Notes under the pieces: generated by a model
The model's input: only the letters and a program-made list of their open reading frames with translations
The model's database searches: none
Told to the model about the DNA's origin: nothing
Shown: in pieces, positions 1 to 11,639 of the stretch
How the letters are laid out: every line of letters starts with the position of its first letter
Numbering within the stretch: position 1 is the stretch's first letter
Assembly (NCBI RefSeq): GCF_019703515.2
Contig: NC_059374.1
Coordinates: 15,412,245-15,476,244 of the forward strand
Length of the DNA stretch: 64,000 nucleotides
Direction of reading: 5' to 3'
Origin: Myxocyprinus asiaticus
Taxonomy: Eukaryota > Chordata > Actinopteri > Cypriniformes > Catostomidae
Translations under genes and position numbers: made by a program

Positions 1-801
1 TCCATCACTTTTGTTACAGCTATTGACAATGATATGCATACAGAAAATGTAAGCACACACAAATGCACATAGTCTTTCACGGCATCGTTTTCTGACTCCA
101 GGGAAATCTGTCACTCCTTGCCATTGTCAATTCCAGATCTTACACACACACACACACAGCAAAACTAAGTAATTATTACTGCAGTCTAACAGCATTAATC
201 TCTGTTCTGGGACCCATGGAATAATTCATATAACACATCCACTGCATTTCTCATTATGCGTGACATCTCCACTTACACACTTGTGCAGCCCACACCCTTC
301 CTGAGCGTTAACCAGAATGACACATCTGGAGCCACACACACTAAACCAGGTTAACTTCAAGGCCAGGGCCCTGATTAAAGTTAACGCTGGTGCTAATAAG
401 TTCTGTTGGTCAAGCAGGTCTCACAATGCCTGATTTTAGTGTGTGATCTACAGTATATTTGGATCCAACATGAAAATTGTACACATTCATGGAAATTGTA
501 TGCACAAACATACATAACATTTTTGCTATGATGACAAAACAGTGGCACTCATGCAGCGCGCAAATGGCACAGTGTGGGTTTTGCTGCATAACTAAGCGAG
601 TAGAGAGGAAGCCATCTTCTCTGGGTAGCGCCAAATGAATTCACAGAGGCTCTATGCAAATGTTCCCTGTGCTAACGAGCCTGGCTGCATGATTGGAGTG
701 CCATTGAAATTCTCCTCTCGCACTACACTCCTTCCTGCCTTCCTGTCTCTCTCTTGCTCCATCTATCTATCACTTCATCGCCATCTTTTCATAAACCTAA
801 G

Positions 802-905
802 TCTATCTATCTATCTATCTATCTATCTGCAGATTGATCCATCCACCTTTCCATCCATCCATCCATCAATGATCTATCTATCTGTCGATCCATCCATCCA
901 TCGAT
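802..905. repeat. (CTAT)n and (CCAT)n microsatellite cluster
   Basis: A run of CTAT units at 802-828 is followed by imperfect CCAT and GATC-like units up to about 905. The serine/isoleucine-rich open frames here are repeat artefacts. Confidence 0.9.
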
Positions 906-1390
906 CGATCCAAATAACCATGTGACAGTGGTGGGGATATAGAAGCAAAAAATATACAGTGATTTTCTTGAAATCTTTGGTCGATAACAGTATATATGAC
1001 AATATACTGTAGTCTACACATTTTGATGAAAAGTGATTCAAAATTTTGGAAAATATAATTTAAATATATACATTTTTTTTTATTTAAAACGATGTCCAAA
1101 GTAGCCTAATTGTATGTCCTTTGCAATAAAAAAAATCATTAAATACATAATTATTAAAAATAATTTTTGATTGTGTTATCATTATTGATCGTTTTTCAAC
1201 CCCAGCCAAAATTGAGGCTTCTCTCTATTTGAATATAAGCATTTGCTTTCATTCTGAAGCAAACCACTACATTACGTATGGATTCAGACATGGATTCAAG
1301 TGCACGCCGGAGGATTCCATGTCAGTTAAGGACATATTTATAGCCATCAGCAAACAGGTTAGTGGGTTTAATATTAAGTCAGCCTCTAGA

Positions 1391-1760
1391 ACAGGGGTCG
1401 GGAACCTTTCTTCACTAAGGAGCCAATTTTTTTAATTTTTGGTTGATGAATTTTTTCGAAAGAGCGATTGCAAAAACTAATAATTTACTATTTTCAAAAA
1501 ACAAAGTTTTTCAATAAAATAAAATGTTTATTGTGCCCATAGACTACTCAAAATCACAAAAACAAACAAATATGCAACAATTAAAAGTAACATGTTGCAT
1601 TATGGAAATGAGTATACATTTGTGCAGGTCTCCATACAATTACTTAATTTGACATTTGTTCATTAAAAAGTTCACTTCCTTATAGGGCTGGGCAATATGT
1701 AAACATTTTTTTTAATGTTAATCGCCTTAAAAAAATATCGTGATATCCAATTATATCATC
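1391..1760. repeat. fragments of hAT-like and TAGGGCTGGG-type dispersed repeats
   Basis: CAGGGGTCGGGAACCTTT at about 1393 resembles a hAT terminal repeat. TAGGGCTGGGCAATAT at about 1684 resembles the ends of another dispersed fish repeat that also occurs at 26920. Matching right ends were not found, so both are treated as fragments. Confidence 0.45.
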
Positions 1761-2302
1761 AGCACCCCTGCCAAGGGTCAGTGAATGTTTTTGCTTTATT
1801 GATTTTGCTTTAAAAATTAAATACATTTATTGAAACACGAAAAACTTAAAAGACATTTATAAATTCAAATTGCACTTTATACTAAACGAGAAATGCAATT
1901 AAAATAATGAAGTGATCAAAAAATCTTATATAACCACCTCCCCAAATCCAAACATTTACCGTCTACAATGGCCCCATTTGCCATCAAGCATCCATCAACG
2001 AAAACAGGTGAAAAATTACTAATAGCCTACAAAAAGACAATTATAAATTTAAAGATAATATTAATAATCATAATAAAAAAAGCTTAATAAATTCCCATGT
2101 GTTCCCAAAATAATGCTGCCAAATGTGTGTTCTTATCGAATGTGTTTGTATTGCATTTTGGTAAAACAGTTAATGCTGTAAAATGGTATGGGTAATTAAC
2201 TGCTCAATAAGGATGATTCCGTTAGGATTTAAAAAATCCTGATATCAAGCATGTCATGTCTTTTCCATGTTTCACTTACATCATACCGATATTGCAGCAT
2301 GA

Positions 2303-2419
2303 CGTTCTGAATCATTAGAGGGTAAGGATTACACAGTCTTTTTTAGTTCAGAGCAGATGAGGTGCTTTCTGTGTGGTGAGCATGGGCATGTTACACAGAC
2401 ATGCCCTGGCAAACAAAAC
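2303..2419 (+). pseudogene. LINE ORF1 fragment with CCHC zinc knuckle
   Basis: A 39-codon open stretch reads EGKDYTVFFSSEQMRC and on into a zinc knuckle at 2363-2404: C-x2-C-x4-H-x4-C, seen as CFLCGEHGHVTQTC. An EGxxY..F.S...RCF.CG..GH....CP context is what I know from the ORF1 nucleic-acid-binding tail of fish L1/Tx1-like LINEs. The frame is cut at 2420 by the DIRS-like insertion. Reverse transcriptase pieces of a LINE resume in the same orientation on the far side (from about 3.7 kb), which suggests one interrupted LINE copy. The endonuclease region that should lie between is missing. Confidence 0.65.
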
Positions 2420-3652
2420 ATCCTGGTTACTTTTGTAACTTTCATTCCCTGATGGAGGAAACGAGACGTTGTGTCGATGTAGTGACACTAGGGGTCACTC
2501 TTGGGAGCCCCAAACACCTCTGCTTTTTTGAAAAAAGGCCAATGAGAATTGGCGAGTGGAATTTGCATGCCACTCCCCCGGACATACGGGTAAAAAAAGG
2601 AGCTGGTATACAACCACTCATTCAGGTTTTGTGCTGAGGATCCGAGACCAGGTCCCGGCCATTTCAGTGGATAGTTCAGCGTTGTGGCAAGAGGGACACA
2701 ATGTCTCGTTCACTCCATCAGGAAACGGAGGTTGCAAAAGTAACCAGGACGTTCCCTGTCTGTCAATCACTCGACGTTGTGTCGATGTAGTGATGAGCCC
2801 GCTCTCTGATGCTGCGCTCGATAACTCTTCTTCTTCCCGTGCAAGAGGTCGAACTCACCCTGAGACAAGCCGGCGATCTCGTCCGAGCGCCCGACCGGGG
2901 CAAGCGAGCGTGCTGGGAATGGGAGGTCCATGGGGGATACCCGGCGGAGGTGGTCACATTGATGTCCCCAAATCGCCCCCAGTGCTAACTGGCATGGTCA
3001 CATACCCGTAGGTAGAAGTACCAAGGCGAGGAGCCGCTGGGGTGGCTTGCTTTCTTACGAATGCAAGCCGCGACCGCAACGTTGCCATGGTCATGTTCTC
3101 GCAATGAGGACAAGACCTATCCACGAACGATGTCTCCACGTGGGCAGCGCCCAGACATGTAAGACAGCAATCGTGGCCGTCAGAAGCAGAGAGATTACGA
3201 CCGCAACCAGGAACAACACACAAACGGAAAGGCATCTTTAAAAAGACATTCCGTGTGTGCCGCTCTTTTAGAAAGAAAATATACTCTTTTAGAATAGACT
3301 CTTTTTGTTGTTCTGCCAAAGCGCCCAGGGGCGTTCTCTGCACTTCACGGGTGCAGAGGCGGAGAAGCCTCTGAAATTCGCCATAGAATCCAGCAGATGA
3401 GGTGAATGAACTTCGAGGATGAATTCAGCTTCAATGAATATAACCACTTGACTCCGAAGAGAAAATCTGAATGAGTGGTTGCATACCAGCTCCATTTATA
3501 CCCGTTTATCCAGGGGAGTGGCATGCAAATTCCACTCGCCAATTCTCATTGGCCTTTTTTCAAAAAAGCAGAGGTGTTTGGGGCTCCCAAGAGTGACCCC
3601 TAGTGTCACTACATCGACACAACGTCAAGTGAGTGACAGATAGGGAACAATG
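2420..3652 (-). mobile_element. deletion-derived DIRS-like retroelement with inverted ends
   Basis: About 1.23 kb. The left arm (about 2461-2632, from the GACGTTGTGTCGATGTAGTG motif to CAACCACTCATTCAG) is repeated in inverted orientation at about 3462-3640. The 5' end lies on the right: CATTGTTCCCTATCTGTCAC read on the minus strand matches the start of the second copy at 62716. Between the arms lie the start of the gag-like frame (minus strand, ATG at 3235) and, at about 2700-2790, a second end-like junction. Inverted termini plus an internal copy of end sequence fit DIRS-type tyrosine-recombinase elements. Reverse transcriptase and recombinase are gone, so it is non-autonomous. The family name is from memory. 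Confidence 0.65.
2780..3235 (-). pseudogene. gag-like ORF1 fragment of DIRS-like element
   Basis: From the ATG at 3235 the frame reads MPFRLCVVPGCGRNLSASDG, then a cysteine/histidine pattern (HDCCLTCLGAAH, then CPHCE) and LRSRLAFVRKQ, ending near GGDLGTSM. A frameshift near 2960 moves the homology to a second frame (PPWTSHSQHARLP) that runs to about 2780. The pattern is that of the gag-like protein of fish DIRS-type elements, often annotated as LAP2-alpha-like. The truncation keeps only the N-terminal part. It matches the start of the copy at 63159, which has lost the CLG-to-CPHC segment preserved here. Confidence 0.6.
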
Positions 3653-4392
3653 TTAATAGTTTGAATAGTTCACAAATTCTTGAGGCGACGATCAAAAGAA
3701 CTTTCTCGCAGTTCGTGAAGCAATAAATGCAAAATTTGAGGTAATACAAATTAGGTTCTAAGAAGATTCAGCTCTAGGAGCAGGACATTTTAAGGACTGA
3801 TTAGTTTCATCATGAGAGAAGCGGAACAAGTGTTGCAGACCTAATAAAAAATAATTAATCATTTTAAATTAAATTAAATAAAAAATAATCTAAATCATAT
3901 TAATGAAGAAAGAGACCAAGGGACAATGATAAAGGGTGAGATTTATAGAGCTTAACAACATGGACTCATCAACATATTTATTTTTTTATTTTATCTTTTT
4001 TCAGTCTAGAGAAGAAAGTTCAGAGAAGGGAATCAACTGGCAATCCTAAATTACACAAAGGGAAAGACACAAGTTTATTCTTAGTGAAATTCCAAAATTA
4101 AAAGAAGTAGGAGAAACCAGTCTCATTTGAAGTAAATTTGTTGAACAACAATTATCAGGAAGGTCCACGTGATGAGATGGTTAAACATCAGATTTTTACA
4201 AAGCCTTTTGGTCTTTAATTGGACCTGACCTATATAAGGTTTTTCTTGAATGCACAAGATCCTGCCACTTAGTTGCAGAAGATATGTAGTTACCCTAATA
4301 CCAAAGAAAGGCGATTTAAAGTTCTTGAAGAACTGGCATCCTGTTTTCCTTCTAGGGACCGATCATAAGATTTTTTTCAAAGACATTAACAA

Positions 4393-4713
4393 ATCGACTG
4401 TGACACGTCTCTAGCTTCTTTATGAAGGAGGAGGCGGGGGTCAGGTGAACAGTCCACGTAATTCTTTATTCACACTTTTCAGTTTCACACATAAGTTTGC
4501 TTTTCAGCACAACGTAATCAAAGGCACACACGATCACTGCTGCATGCGTCTCTCTCTCTCTCCTCCGGCCATTTGGACTCCCTTTTTATCCCTCTCCAGC
4601 TCTCACTGTAACACAGAACAGCTGTTAGAGATACTTTCCCACAGGTGTCGATCCTTACTGGTCTCGCTCTCCACAGACGTCGCCCAGCCACGTCCACCTC
4701 ACCACATTGACTA
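4393..4713. mobile_element. insertion inside the LINE remnant, unclassified
   Basis: The LINE reading is broken after the block ending TNRL (about 4395) and resumes with a VHEDQ-like block at about 4730. The intervening 320 bases include a GGAGGAGGCGGGGG segment and a CT-rich stretch and show no LINE homology. The ends are approximate and I could not name the family. Confidence 0.45.
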
Positions 4714-5196
4714 AAGAAGTTCTTAGCTTCCAGAGTTCATGAAGACCAGTCTTACTGCATTTCAAAAAGCTCTATTTTTGATAACCTCTTCCTGGTGCGT
4801 GACATTATATTTTACCAAATTATATAAGCTCACTGTAGGACTGCTGTCACTTGATCATTAAAAAGCATTCAATAGAGTGGATCATGGCAATCTTTTTAAA
4901 ACTCTGACAGTCTTTGGGTTTGGAGAACAGTTTATTTAATCGATTCAACTACTATATACTATTGTTCATAGCATGCTGAGGATAAATGGAAATTTAACAA
5001 GAACATTTCCTGTGTCCAGAGGCATAAGACAAGGCTGCACTCTTTCAGAACTTGCAATGTTTATAGAACCTTTAATTGTCATCTGGAATAAGACATTTAT
5101 TACATTGACAGTTTCATTGGTTCTTGGACAGTTCTATTATAAAAGACTCAGGATGATTGGAACTGATACGAATGTAGAGATATATAATTTGGTGTA

Positions 5197-5440
5197 AGCC
5201 CCATCCTATGGTTCAGCACTCAGATACTTGCTCGAACCATCAGATCCTGCCATAGGCGATGACGGCAGGGGAGCAGAGCTTATCCCCGCCCAGGACGGGA
5301 CGTAAACCTGTGACGATGGGGTGGAGGGGGGTGAAAATTCGGTATGCAAACAAAGAGTGACAGCTGTTCCATCTTATAAAACGGAGGCTGTTTTGTGATT
5401 GGATGAGATGCCTGATAGAATGCATCCCAGGATCTTCCTG
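5197..5440. mobile_element. second non-LINE segment within the LINE remnant
   Basis: After the RT block the sequence changes to a GC-richer 240-base segment (GCCCCATCC...GATGGGGTGG), with short inverted pieces at 5198 and 5313. LINE homology returns near 5450. It is either a small insertion or rearranged DNA. Confidence 0.35.
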
Positions 5441-5887
5441 CTAGAACTACACTTAAGCTTCCATTGGCAGGAAGAAATTCCACCCCATATTCCGCAGCAG
5501 TGCCAATCGAATATAGAAGGCTTGAAAATCCTTGGAGACTACTTTGGAACTGAACAATATTTGACAAAAAACTGGAATAGAGTGGAAGAGCCACAATTGT
5601 CCTACAGGGGTAGAGTGTTGGTTATAAATAACTTTGCGGCTTCAATGTTGCGGCACCGTCTAACTGTACTGGATCCCGCAACAGAACTTTTACAGTTTCT
5701 TCAGAGACATTTTGTGGAATTTTTTCTATCATTGGCTTCATCCAGGAACATTGGGTCTGCTGGTTTTTGAGGGCAGTCAAGGCCCCATTCACCTTGTATC
5801 TAAAGTGAAGGCCTACAAACAGCTTAAAAGCTGCTTTATGACCTAGAACCCCAGCCATGGATTATGTTTTGTCTAGCAATATTAGAC

Positions 5888-5933
<46 letters not shown>

Positions 5934-6075
5934 GTATCATATATCGATCAATCTATCCATCTCTATATATCCATATATCTACTAATCAGTCTATTTACTG
6001 ACCTAACTATCCATCTCTATCTATCTATCTATCTACCTACCAGTTAATCTATCCATCTCTATCTATATCCATCTA
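5888..6075. repeat. (TATC)n microsatellite with degenerate tail
   Basis: A pure TATC run at 5888-5932 is followed by interrupted CTAT/CCAT units to about 6075. Confidence 0.95.
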
Positions 6076-6389
6076 TCCATCTATCCACCATTGTACAGCT
6101 TGTTGTTTAGTAAATATCCTGATCTGCAAGTTTTAATGTTTAGCTGAATCTCTCTTTCTCTCTCTCACACTCTCTCTCTCTGTGGGCAGAGGTACAGCGG
6201 TGTCTCTTCTTAAACAGGAGGCGATGCTTTGCACCTGCTCTCCCTGTAAAACATCCAAACATGGCCGTGAATAAACAAGCCCAGTCCGCCAACCTTCCAC
6301 TCAAACCAGCACCATCACTGATGCCCGTAAACACACATCAATAAGTAAACGCCTCCATTTCCCTCATCTCTCCCTGCACTCACTCACTC

Positions 6390-6420
6390 GCGCGCGCGCA
6401 CACACACACACACACACACA
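6390..6420. repeat. (CG)n(CA)n microsatellite
   Basis: Alternating purine-pyrimidine tract: CG units followed by CA units, a Z-DNA-prone composition. The surrounding 6.1-7.1 kb has CT- and GT-rich simple stretches and no gene. Confidence 0.9.
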
Positions 6421-7145
6421 GCAGGTAGGATGCCTCCACACCAACTTCCCTGTAGCACCTTGGTCTTCAATGGAAATACAGAGACCGGGATAAATAAATA
6501 AGGGATGGGCGGTCATGCAGCTATCAGCCTGTCTTTCCCCAGAGGCTATGGGGATACTGGGACTTAAAAGCGCACACTTCTTTCTCTGTCCATCTGTCCA
6601 TCCCCACCATGGCTTTCATCACTCTATCACTGTCTGCATAATTCAGCACCTGCTCCTCTTTCTGTTTTTATCTTTGTCCCTCTTTTCTTTATTTTTGTTG
6701 AGCAACTTTCTGAGGGAATATTGTCATTCTTCCTCTAACCCATCGGAAAGAGAGAGAGAGAGAATGGTGAGGTTGGTAGAGGGAGCAGCTGGAGTGGAGG
6801 CACGCTCCACTAAAGAGAGCGGTGATTACTAACGCTCACAGAGCAGCTCTCCATCTTCACCTCTCGCTTTCTGTGAGTGTTTGTGTGTGTGTGTGTGTAT
6901 GGTAGAGATTCTGGGGTCTAAATAAGCAGATTGGGAGAAAATGGCTTTAGCTGACAGACGGAGAGGCTTTTTTAAATGTATTTGTCTACAAACAATGTCC
7001 AACAAAGTATCTACATACATCATAGTAGATTTTTTTCATTTCTGTCAGTTTTTGTCAGTCATGAACATTCCCACAACGGTTCACAGGTACCGATCATCCA
7101 CAGAAAAACACAAGATATTCCCCATAAAGTTTCTCCATAGGCATA

Positions 7146-7181
7146 AAAAAAAAAAAAATAAAAAAAAAAATAAAAAAAATT

Positions 7182-7213
<32 letters not shown>
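7146..7213. repeat. A-rich tract followed by (TA)n
   Basis: Interrupted A-runs followed by T-run and TA dinucleotides. Lysine- and tyrosine-rich frames across it are artefacts. Confidence 0.9.
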
Positions 7214-8406
7214 TTCTCAGCCTTGACCCAAACCAGAAAGCTCTATTATTAATTAACGACATTAAAACATTTGATTTGAAGCAAATAATTTTCATAAATC
7301 GAAAAAAGCGATTGGTAACTAGGAACTTCTCTGATTGGTGGATCTCATTTAGGAACCTTTAATAATGAATTCATGAAGCGTTCCGCCACATGGAGAAAAA
7401 AAAAACGTTGTAATTGACCAGGCTGAGCATGCACAATCTTATATTCCTTCCTATTACTTAGGATAAAAATGTTTATAGTTAATGGGCATTTGTTGCATGC
7501 GAAGAAGCGTTCGTGCATGAACTGGGCTTAGCTTTTTGCCAGATGCCCCGTATTTTATCCCACACAGGACGCCTAACGTCCCATATTGAAGGCTTTGTGT
7601 CCTGTATTGAAGCAAAAAAGAGTCTGACAATGAGACTTTTGAAGAGGACTCCCATCCTTCATTGAAAGCTCAAAATGCTCAAGAGTCTCATATTGCGTGA
7701 AACTTTCAACCTTTTCGCATTGTGGTGGCTCGCAGCCGGTGTGTGTTACCGCACCTTAGTGCATCTCTTTGGGTGAGTAAAGCCAATTTCTGTATTATTT
7801 AAAATATGTTTTTACTGCTTTGTCTGCCCTGTAACATTCTTGACATAATGGGTGTGTTTCATTCAGAAGTGATAATCCCTATGCCCCTCATAGACTTTAC
7901 CTATTTCCACTACATTGCTAATTCTGTACTATATTACAGTGATGAAAATTACATTTTTTAATTTTTGAAATAAATTGGCTACCTCTTTTGTCTAGCTAAT
8001 TTCATATTTACATTTTATGTATCCTAAATACAATTAAATTTTCACACTTTTTGCATAATTAGGCAAATTTATAGCTTAATTGGAAATGATGCCCAATAAA
8101 AAACACTCTGCTCAAAAGTAATATTTAACTTGATTTTTCTTTGTTTTCTTAAAACATAACTTGTCTCATATTCTATCTCAAGCATGCACTTCACTGACAT
8201 ATTTTTGGCATGTTTAACATGTCCACTTTTAACATGTACAGTAACTTCTGAGAAAAAAAAAGTGGTTTATGTTTATCGCACTCTTTGTTTAGATTATCAT
8301 AATTTTAAATGTAATAATTTGCATTTTATAATTAATGTTCATAGTTTAATATTGCAAGTTTAGGTCTGGGAAAAAGCTAAAACAGTAAAATATATACATA
8401 AATGAC

Positions 8407-8441
<35 letters not shown>

Positions 8442-8444
8442 AAA
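8407..8444. repeat. (AAAT)n microsatellite
   Basis: About nine AAAT units. From 7.3 to 9.1 kb there is AT-rich DNA, poly(A)/poly(T) runs (8643-8680, 8733-8752) and no supported gene. Confidence 0.9.
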
Positions 8445-9110
8445 TACCAAAAATAAATGATGAAGGCTTGGTAAAAATTCCAATTTACTTATCACAAAAA
8501 GAAAAAAGTTGAAATCTGTTTCAACCCCTGGAACAGGGTTCTTCAAACTTGAAGAAGCACCCATATACCATAGTACTGAAAGTTTTCATGGTGATATCAT
8601 GGTATTTACAAGGTCCTGTATTTCAAAGCACTCCATGGTATTACCATGATAAATATAAAAAAAAATAAATAAAAAAAATATAGTAATGCAATGGAATTTA
8701 GCACTATCCTTATAAAAAGTGGTGAAAAAGCCAAAAAAAAAAAAAAAAAAAAGCTGTGTATTGGAACATTGACTAAAGGAAAGTGACTGGGGAAATGCAC
8801 TGCTGGACAGAAACATCCAGTCGAATCAGTGTGGTGTAATTCCTCTTCAGCGAGTGAGTACCCGCTGGAGTTCAGTCCGCTCTTCCCTCATCCGTCACAC
8901 GCTCCTTCAGCACCCCCGAATATAACCCCATACATGCCTTTCACTGCTCACACTATTGATTTATCCTTAGTCCCACTTTAGTGTGCATTATTGTAACTCA
9001 TGATGTGTGAGGGGCATGTTAGGACATGACCAACTTGTGTTATGGCCCTTGCCAAATTTTCAGCTCACTGACCGTCATGTGATCTCGAAATTCTTTATCA
9101 ATCTGTCTTG

Positions 9111-9139
9111 CACACACACACACTCACTCACACACACAC

Positions 9140-9179
<40 letters not shown>

Positions 9180-9207
9180 CACACACACACACACACACAC
9201 ACACACC
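9111..9207. repeat. (CA)n microsatellite, about 97 bp
   Basis: Long CA repeat with a few interruptions; a shorter CA run occurs at 9475-9498. Threonine-histidine repeat frames here are artefacts. Confidence 0.97.
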
Positions 9208-9941
9208 ATGTTGGTGTAGCTATCCTTATGAGGACTCTCCATAGACATGATGATTTTTATACAGTACGAACTATAGATTCTATCCCCTAACCCTTACCTT
9301 AAACCTAACCCTCACAAAAAACTTTCTGCATTTTTACATTTTCAAAAAACTTAGTTTAATATGTTTATGGGGACACTCGAAATGTCCTCATAAATCACAT
9401 TTATACCATAATACCATTGTAATTACCAGTTTGTAACCTAAAACATTGTGCCCGTAAACCACCCAAACCCGCCCACACACACACACACACACACACAATG
9501 TACAAGCACACATAGAAACACTACGCAGTAGATTACACGCACACACAGAGGTGACGATTGACAATCAACAGGTTCCTCTGGAAATGTGAATGATTTGGTA
9601 CCATGTGACCTCAATCGTTACCATCAATGGTTGACAAACTATTATTATATACAGCCTTCTTTTAAACTGAGCTTTATTTCATGCAAAAATTTAAATCGTA
9701 AAAACTTACCCTTATGTCATTCAATACCCATATCTCCTTCTTCTATGGAACACAAAAGGAGAGGTTTTGCAGAATATCCATGCTGTTCTTTTCCAAACAA
9801 TGAAAGTGAATAGGGACTGTGCCAGTCAAGCTCCCAAAAAGACAAAAAAGCAGGATAAAAGTGGTCCATACGTCTTTGCACTTGTGCATACTGAAACATG
9901 ATGGGTTAAAGAGAAGTAGCACCAGGTCTGACAACAATAAG

Positions 9942-10556
9942 CATGTTTACATGCACACAAAAATGCTGATTAATCCCAAAAATCAGCTTATTTCAAAAAT
10001 CTGATAAATCAAGAAAACCGTGTTTACATGCAATTTGAAATAATCGCCTTATTCTCTGCCTCTGACGTCAAACCATGAAGAGACATGCTCAACACGTGCA
10101 CACATGGGATAAGCCGGTGAGAACACCGGTAAAGGTGTTTAACTGCCACACAAAATTGGCGTAATGTACAAAAACCTGCCCGTGTTGACCAGTTTATTCT
10201 TACGCCACTTATACATTACAACGATAAATAAACGCTGTTTATTGCATTTAACATGCGCTGTTGGCTTATTAAGCATAATTGGTGAACAGCAGGGGTTCTC
10301 AATGGGGGCGTTCAAACGATGCCAGGGGGTGCTGAGAGCAAATTAGTAGAGAGGGGGGCATTAGGTTACAAATGGGGGGTGTTTATTAGTCATATTAATC
10401 AAATCGATCGTTAAGTTCCTCTTTACATAAAAACTTTTATCAAGACTTGGAATATACCAATTCTCCATTGTACAGGTAAGGGAATGAAGTAGGGGGGCGT
10501 TCATCCAAAAAAGGTTGAGAACCACTGGTGTACAGTAAGAACGTGCATGTAAACGC
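9942..10556. mobile_element. miniature element with GTTTACATGC termini
   Basis: It starts with GCATGTTTACATGCACACAA and ends with a partial inverted match GTGCATGTAAACGCGC near 10556. GTTTACATGCA recurs inside at about 10022. A hAT element (10290-10527) is inserted in it. The family is not identified. Confidence 0.5.
10290..10527. mobile_element. hAT-type MITE with 8-bp target duplication
   Basis: 238 bp. Terminal inverted repeats are CAGGGGTTCTCAA at the left and TTGAGAACCACTG at the right. They are flanked by GTGAACAG (10282-10289) and GTGTACAG (10528-10535), an 8-base duplication with one mismatch. CAGNGGTTCTCAA termini with 8-bp duplications are diagnostic of hAT transposons. There is no coding capacity. 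Confidence 0.88.
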
Positions 10557-11277
10557 GCTCAATGGTGTCTCACATTATTGTTTGTCTTGTGACTCATGTC
10601 CAAACGCAATGCTACAGGTTTGAATGTGCAGAAACACAAATGGGATTTAAGAGCTATTGTGGAGGGCAAGATTTTCACCACTGTTTATCGGGCAGTTTCT
10701 CACACAGATCTATTGGATGACTTTAGAAGACTTGGAATATAATTTAGAAGTCATACTAATCATTTTTATGGTACTTTTATAATGCTTTTTTTTTTTTTTT
10801 TTGTCATTATGAGACCTTAAAAAGCACAGTCACCATTACTTGTCTTGCATGGGAAAGAGCAGCTTGAACATATGTAAAAAAGTGGCAATCCACAAAAGAA
10901 GGAAAGTTATATGGTTTTGGAATGACATGAGCATGAGGAAATGATGACAGTTGAATTTTAATTTTTGTGTTAACTAGTTTGCTTAGTCTGCATATAGTGC
11001 TTGCATAAATCTATGCATGCAAATGTTTACATCTTGTCTTCTGCCTCTTTAGTGTGCTTGATTTGTAAGTTTGTTTCAAATAACTTAAAATGTCGAGCTC
11101 CTGACTTCCTGATCTAAATCCTGCTCTTACATTCAGTCTTGTTCCTCTGAGCTTTCTCAGTACAAGTGTTTAGTTTAGAAAAGTCTGTCCAGGTTGGAGT
11201 TTATGCCCCTCTCAGCAGGGATTTTGTCAGCTACTCAGAATGTGTTTGTGGCATGCGCTTAACTGTGAAAGCATTGG

Positions 11278-11279
<2 letters not shown>

Positions 11280-11315
<36 letters not shown>
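11280..11315. repeat. (GT)n microsatellite
   Basis: About 18 GT units. Confidence 0.97.
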
Positions 11316-11316
<1 letters not shown>

Positions 11317-11412
11317 CGCCATGGTGGAACACAAAGAAATAAATAAAAAAAATAAAAATAACACATCGATGCATCCTCGCACCTTTCTTATTCCGACCGT
11401 CGTTTCACACTC

Positions 11413-11426
11413 GTTGCCATGGAAAT
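11413..11426 (+). promoter_or_regulatory. X-box-like RFX motif
   Basis: GTTGCCATGGAAAT differs from the canonical X-box GTTGCCATGGAAAC at the last base. RFX factors bind such sites. It lies in intron 3; function is inferred from the motif only. Confidence 0.3.
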
Positions 11427-11639
11427 AAGATAAAACTCACAGGGGGGAATTCACTAAGAATGAAATGCACCCGGTAAATTTGTTGGTTATTTGCAGATCA
11501 GGAAACGGTGCAAACACGGCCACAAAATTGCTGCTGAACGCACTTTGCATGCACTATTCTGAAGTTGCGGTCCGACACCAGACCACTGTGATCTGACACA
11601 CTCTTCCGGGACTGTAGAGCACCGACTACCGTGATCCTG

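Larger units (their letters stand above)
3653..5880 (+). pseudogene. decayed L1/Tx1-like LINE, reverse transcriptase region
   Basis: Pieces of reverse transcriptase appear in order but in shifting frames: SFWSLIGPDLYKV (about 4197), a QRKAI...RTGILF segment matching the PKKGDL..NWRP block (about 4300), SIFDNLFLVRD (about 4770), KAFNRVDH (about 4862), LRINGNLTRTFPVSRGIRQG (4978-5037, RT fingers/palm), GLKILGDYFGTE (about 5520), SYRGRVLVINNFAASMLRHR (about 5601) and IHLVSKVKAYKQL (about 5790). I recognise these blocks from fish L1/Tx1-like LINEs. Two stretches do not fit the LINE and look like insertions (4393-4713 and 5197-5440). The copy ends against a (TATC)n tract. It cannot encode a working protein. 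Confidence 0.75.
9690..10970. mobile_element. fold-back miniature element interrupted by nested elements
   Basis: The left arm (about 9700-9895: ACCCTTATGTCATTC, TTCTATGGAACACAAAAGGA) and the right arm (about 10690-10970: ACAAAAGAAGGAAAGT, TGGAATGACATGAGCATGAG) are degenerate inverted copies of each other and of the fold-backs at 11640 and 24108. The arms are separated by about 800 bases, mostly a foreign element at 9942-10556. Outer ends are decayed. Confidence 0.6.

Noticed and set aside
2420..3652. Reading the inverted arms as a classical LTR retrotransposon
   Set aside because: The terminal repeats are inverted, not direct, and an internal copy of end sequence is present, which fits DIRS-type elements better than Gypsy, Copia or BEL.
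9007..9290. Threonine-histidine repeat proteins
   Set aside because: They are translations of a (CA)n microsatellite.
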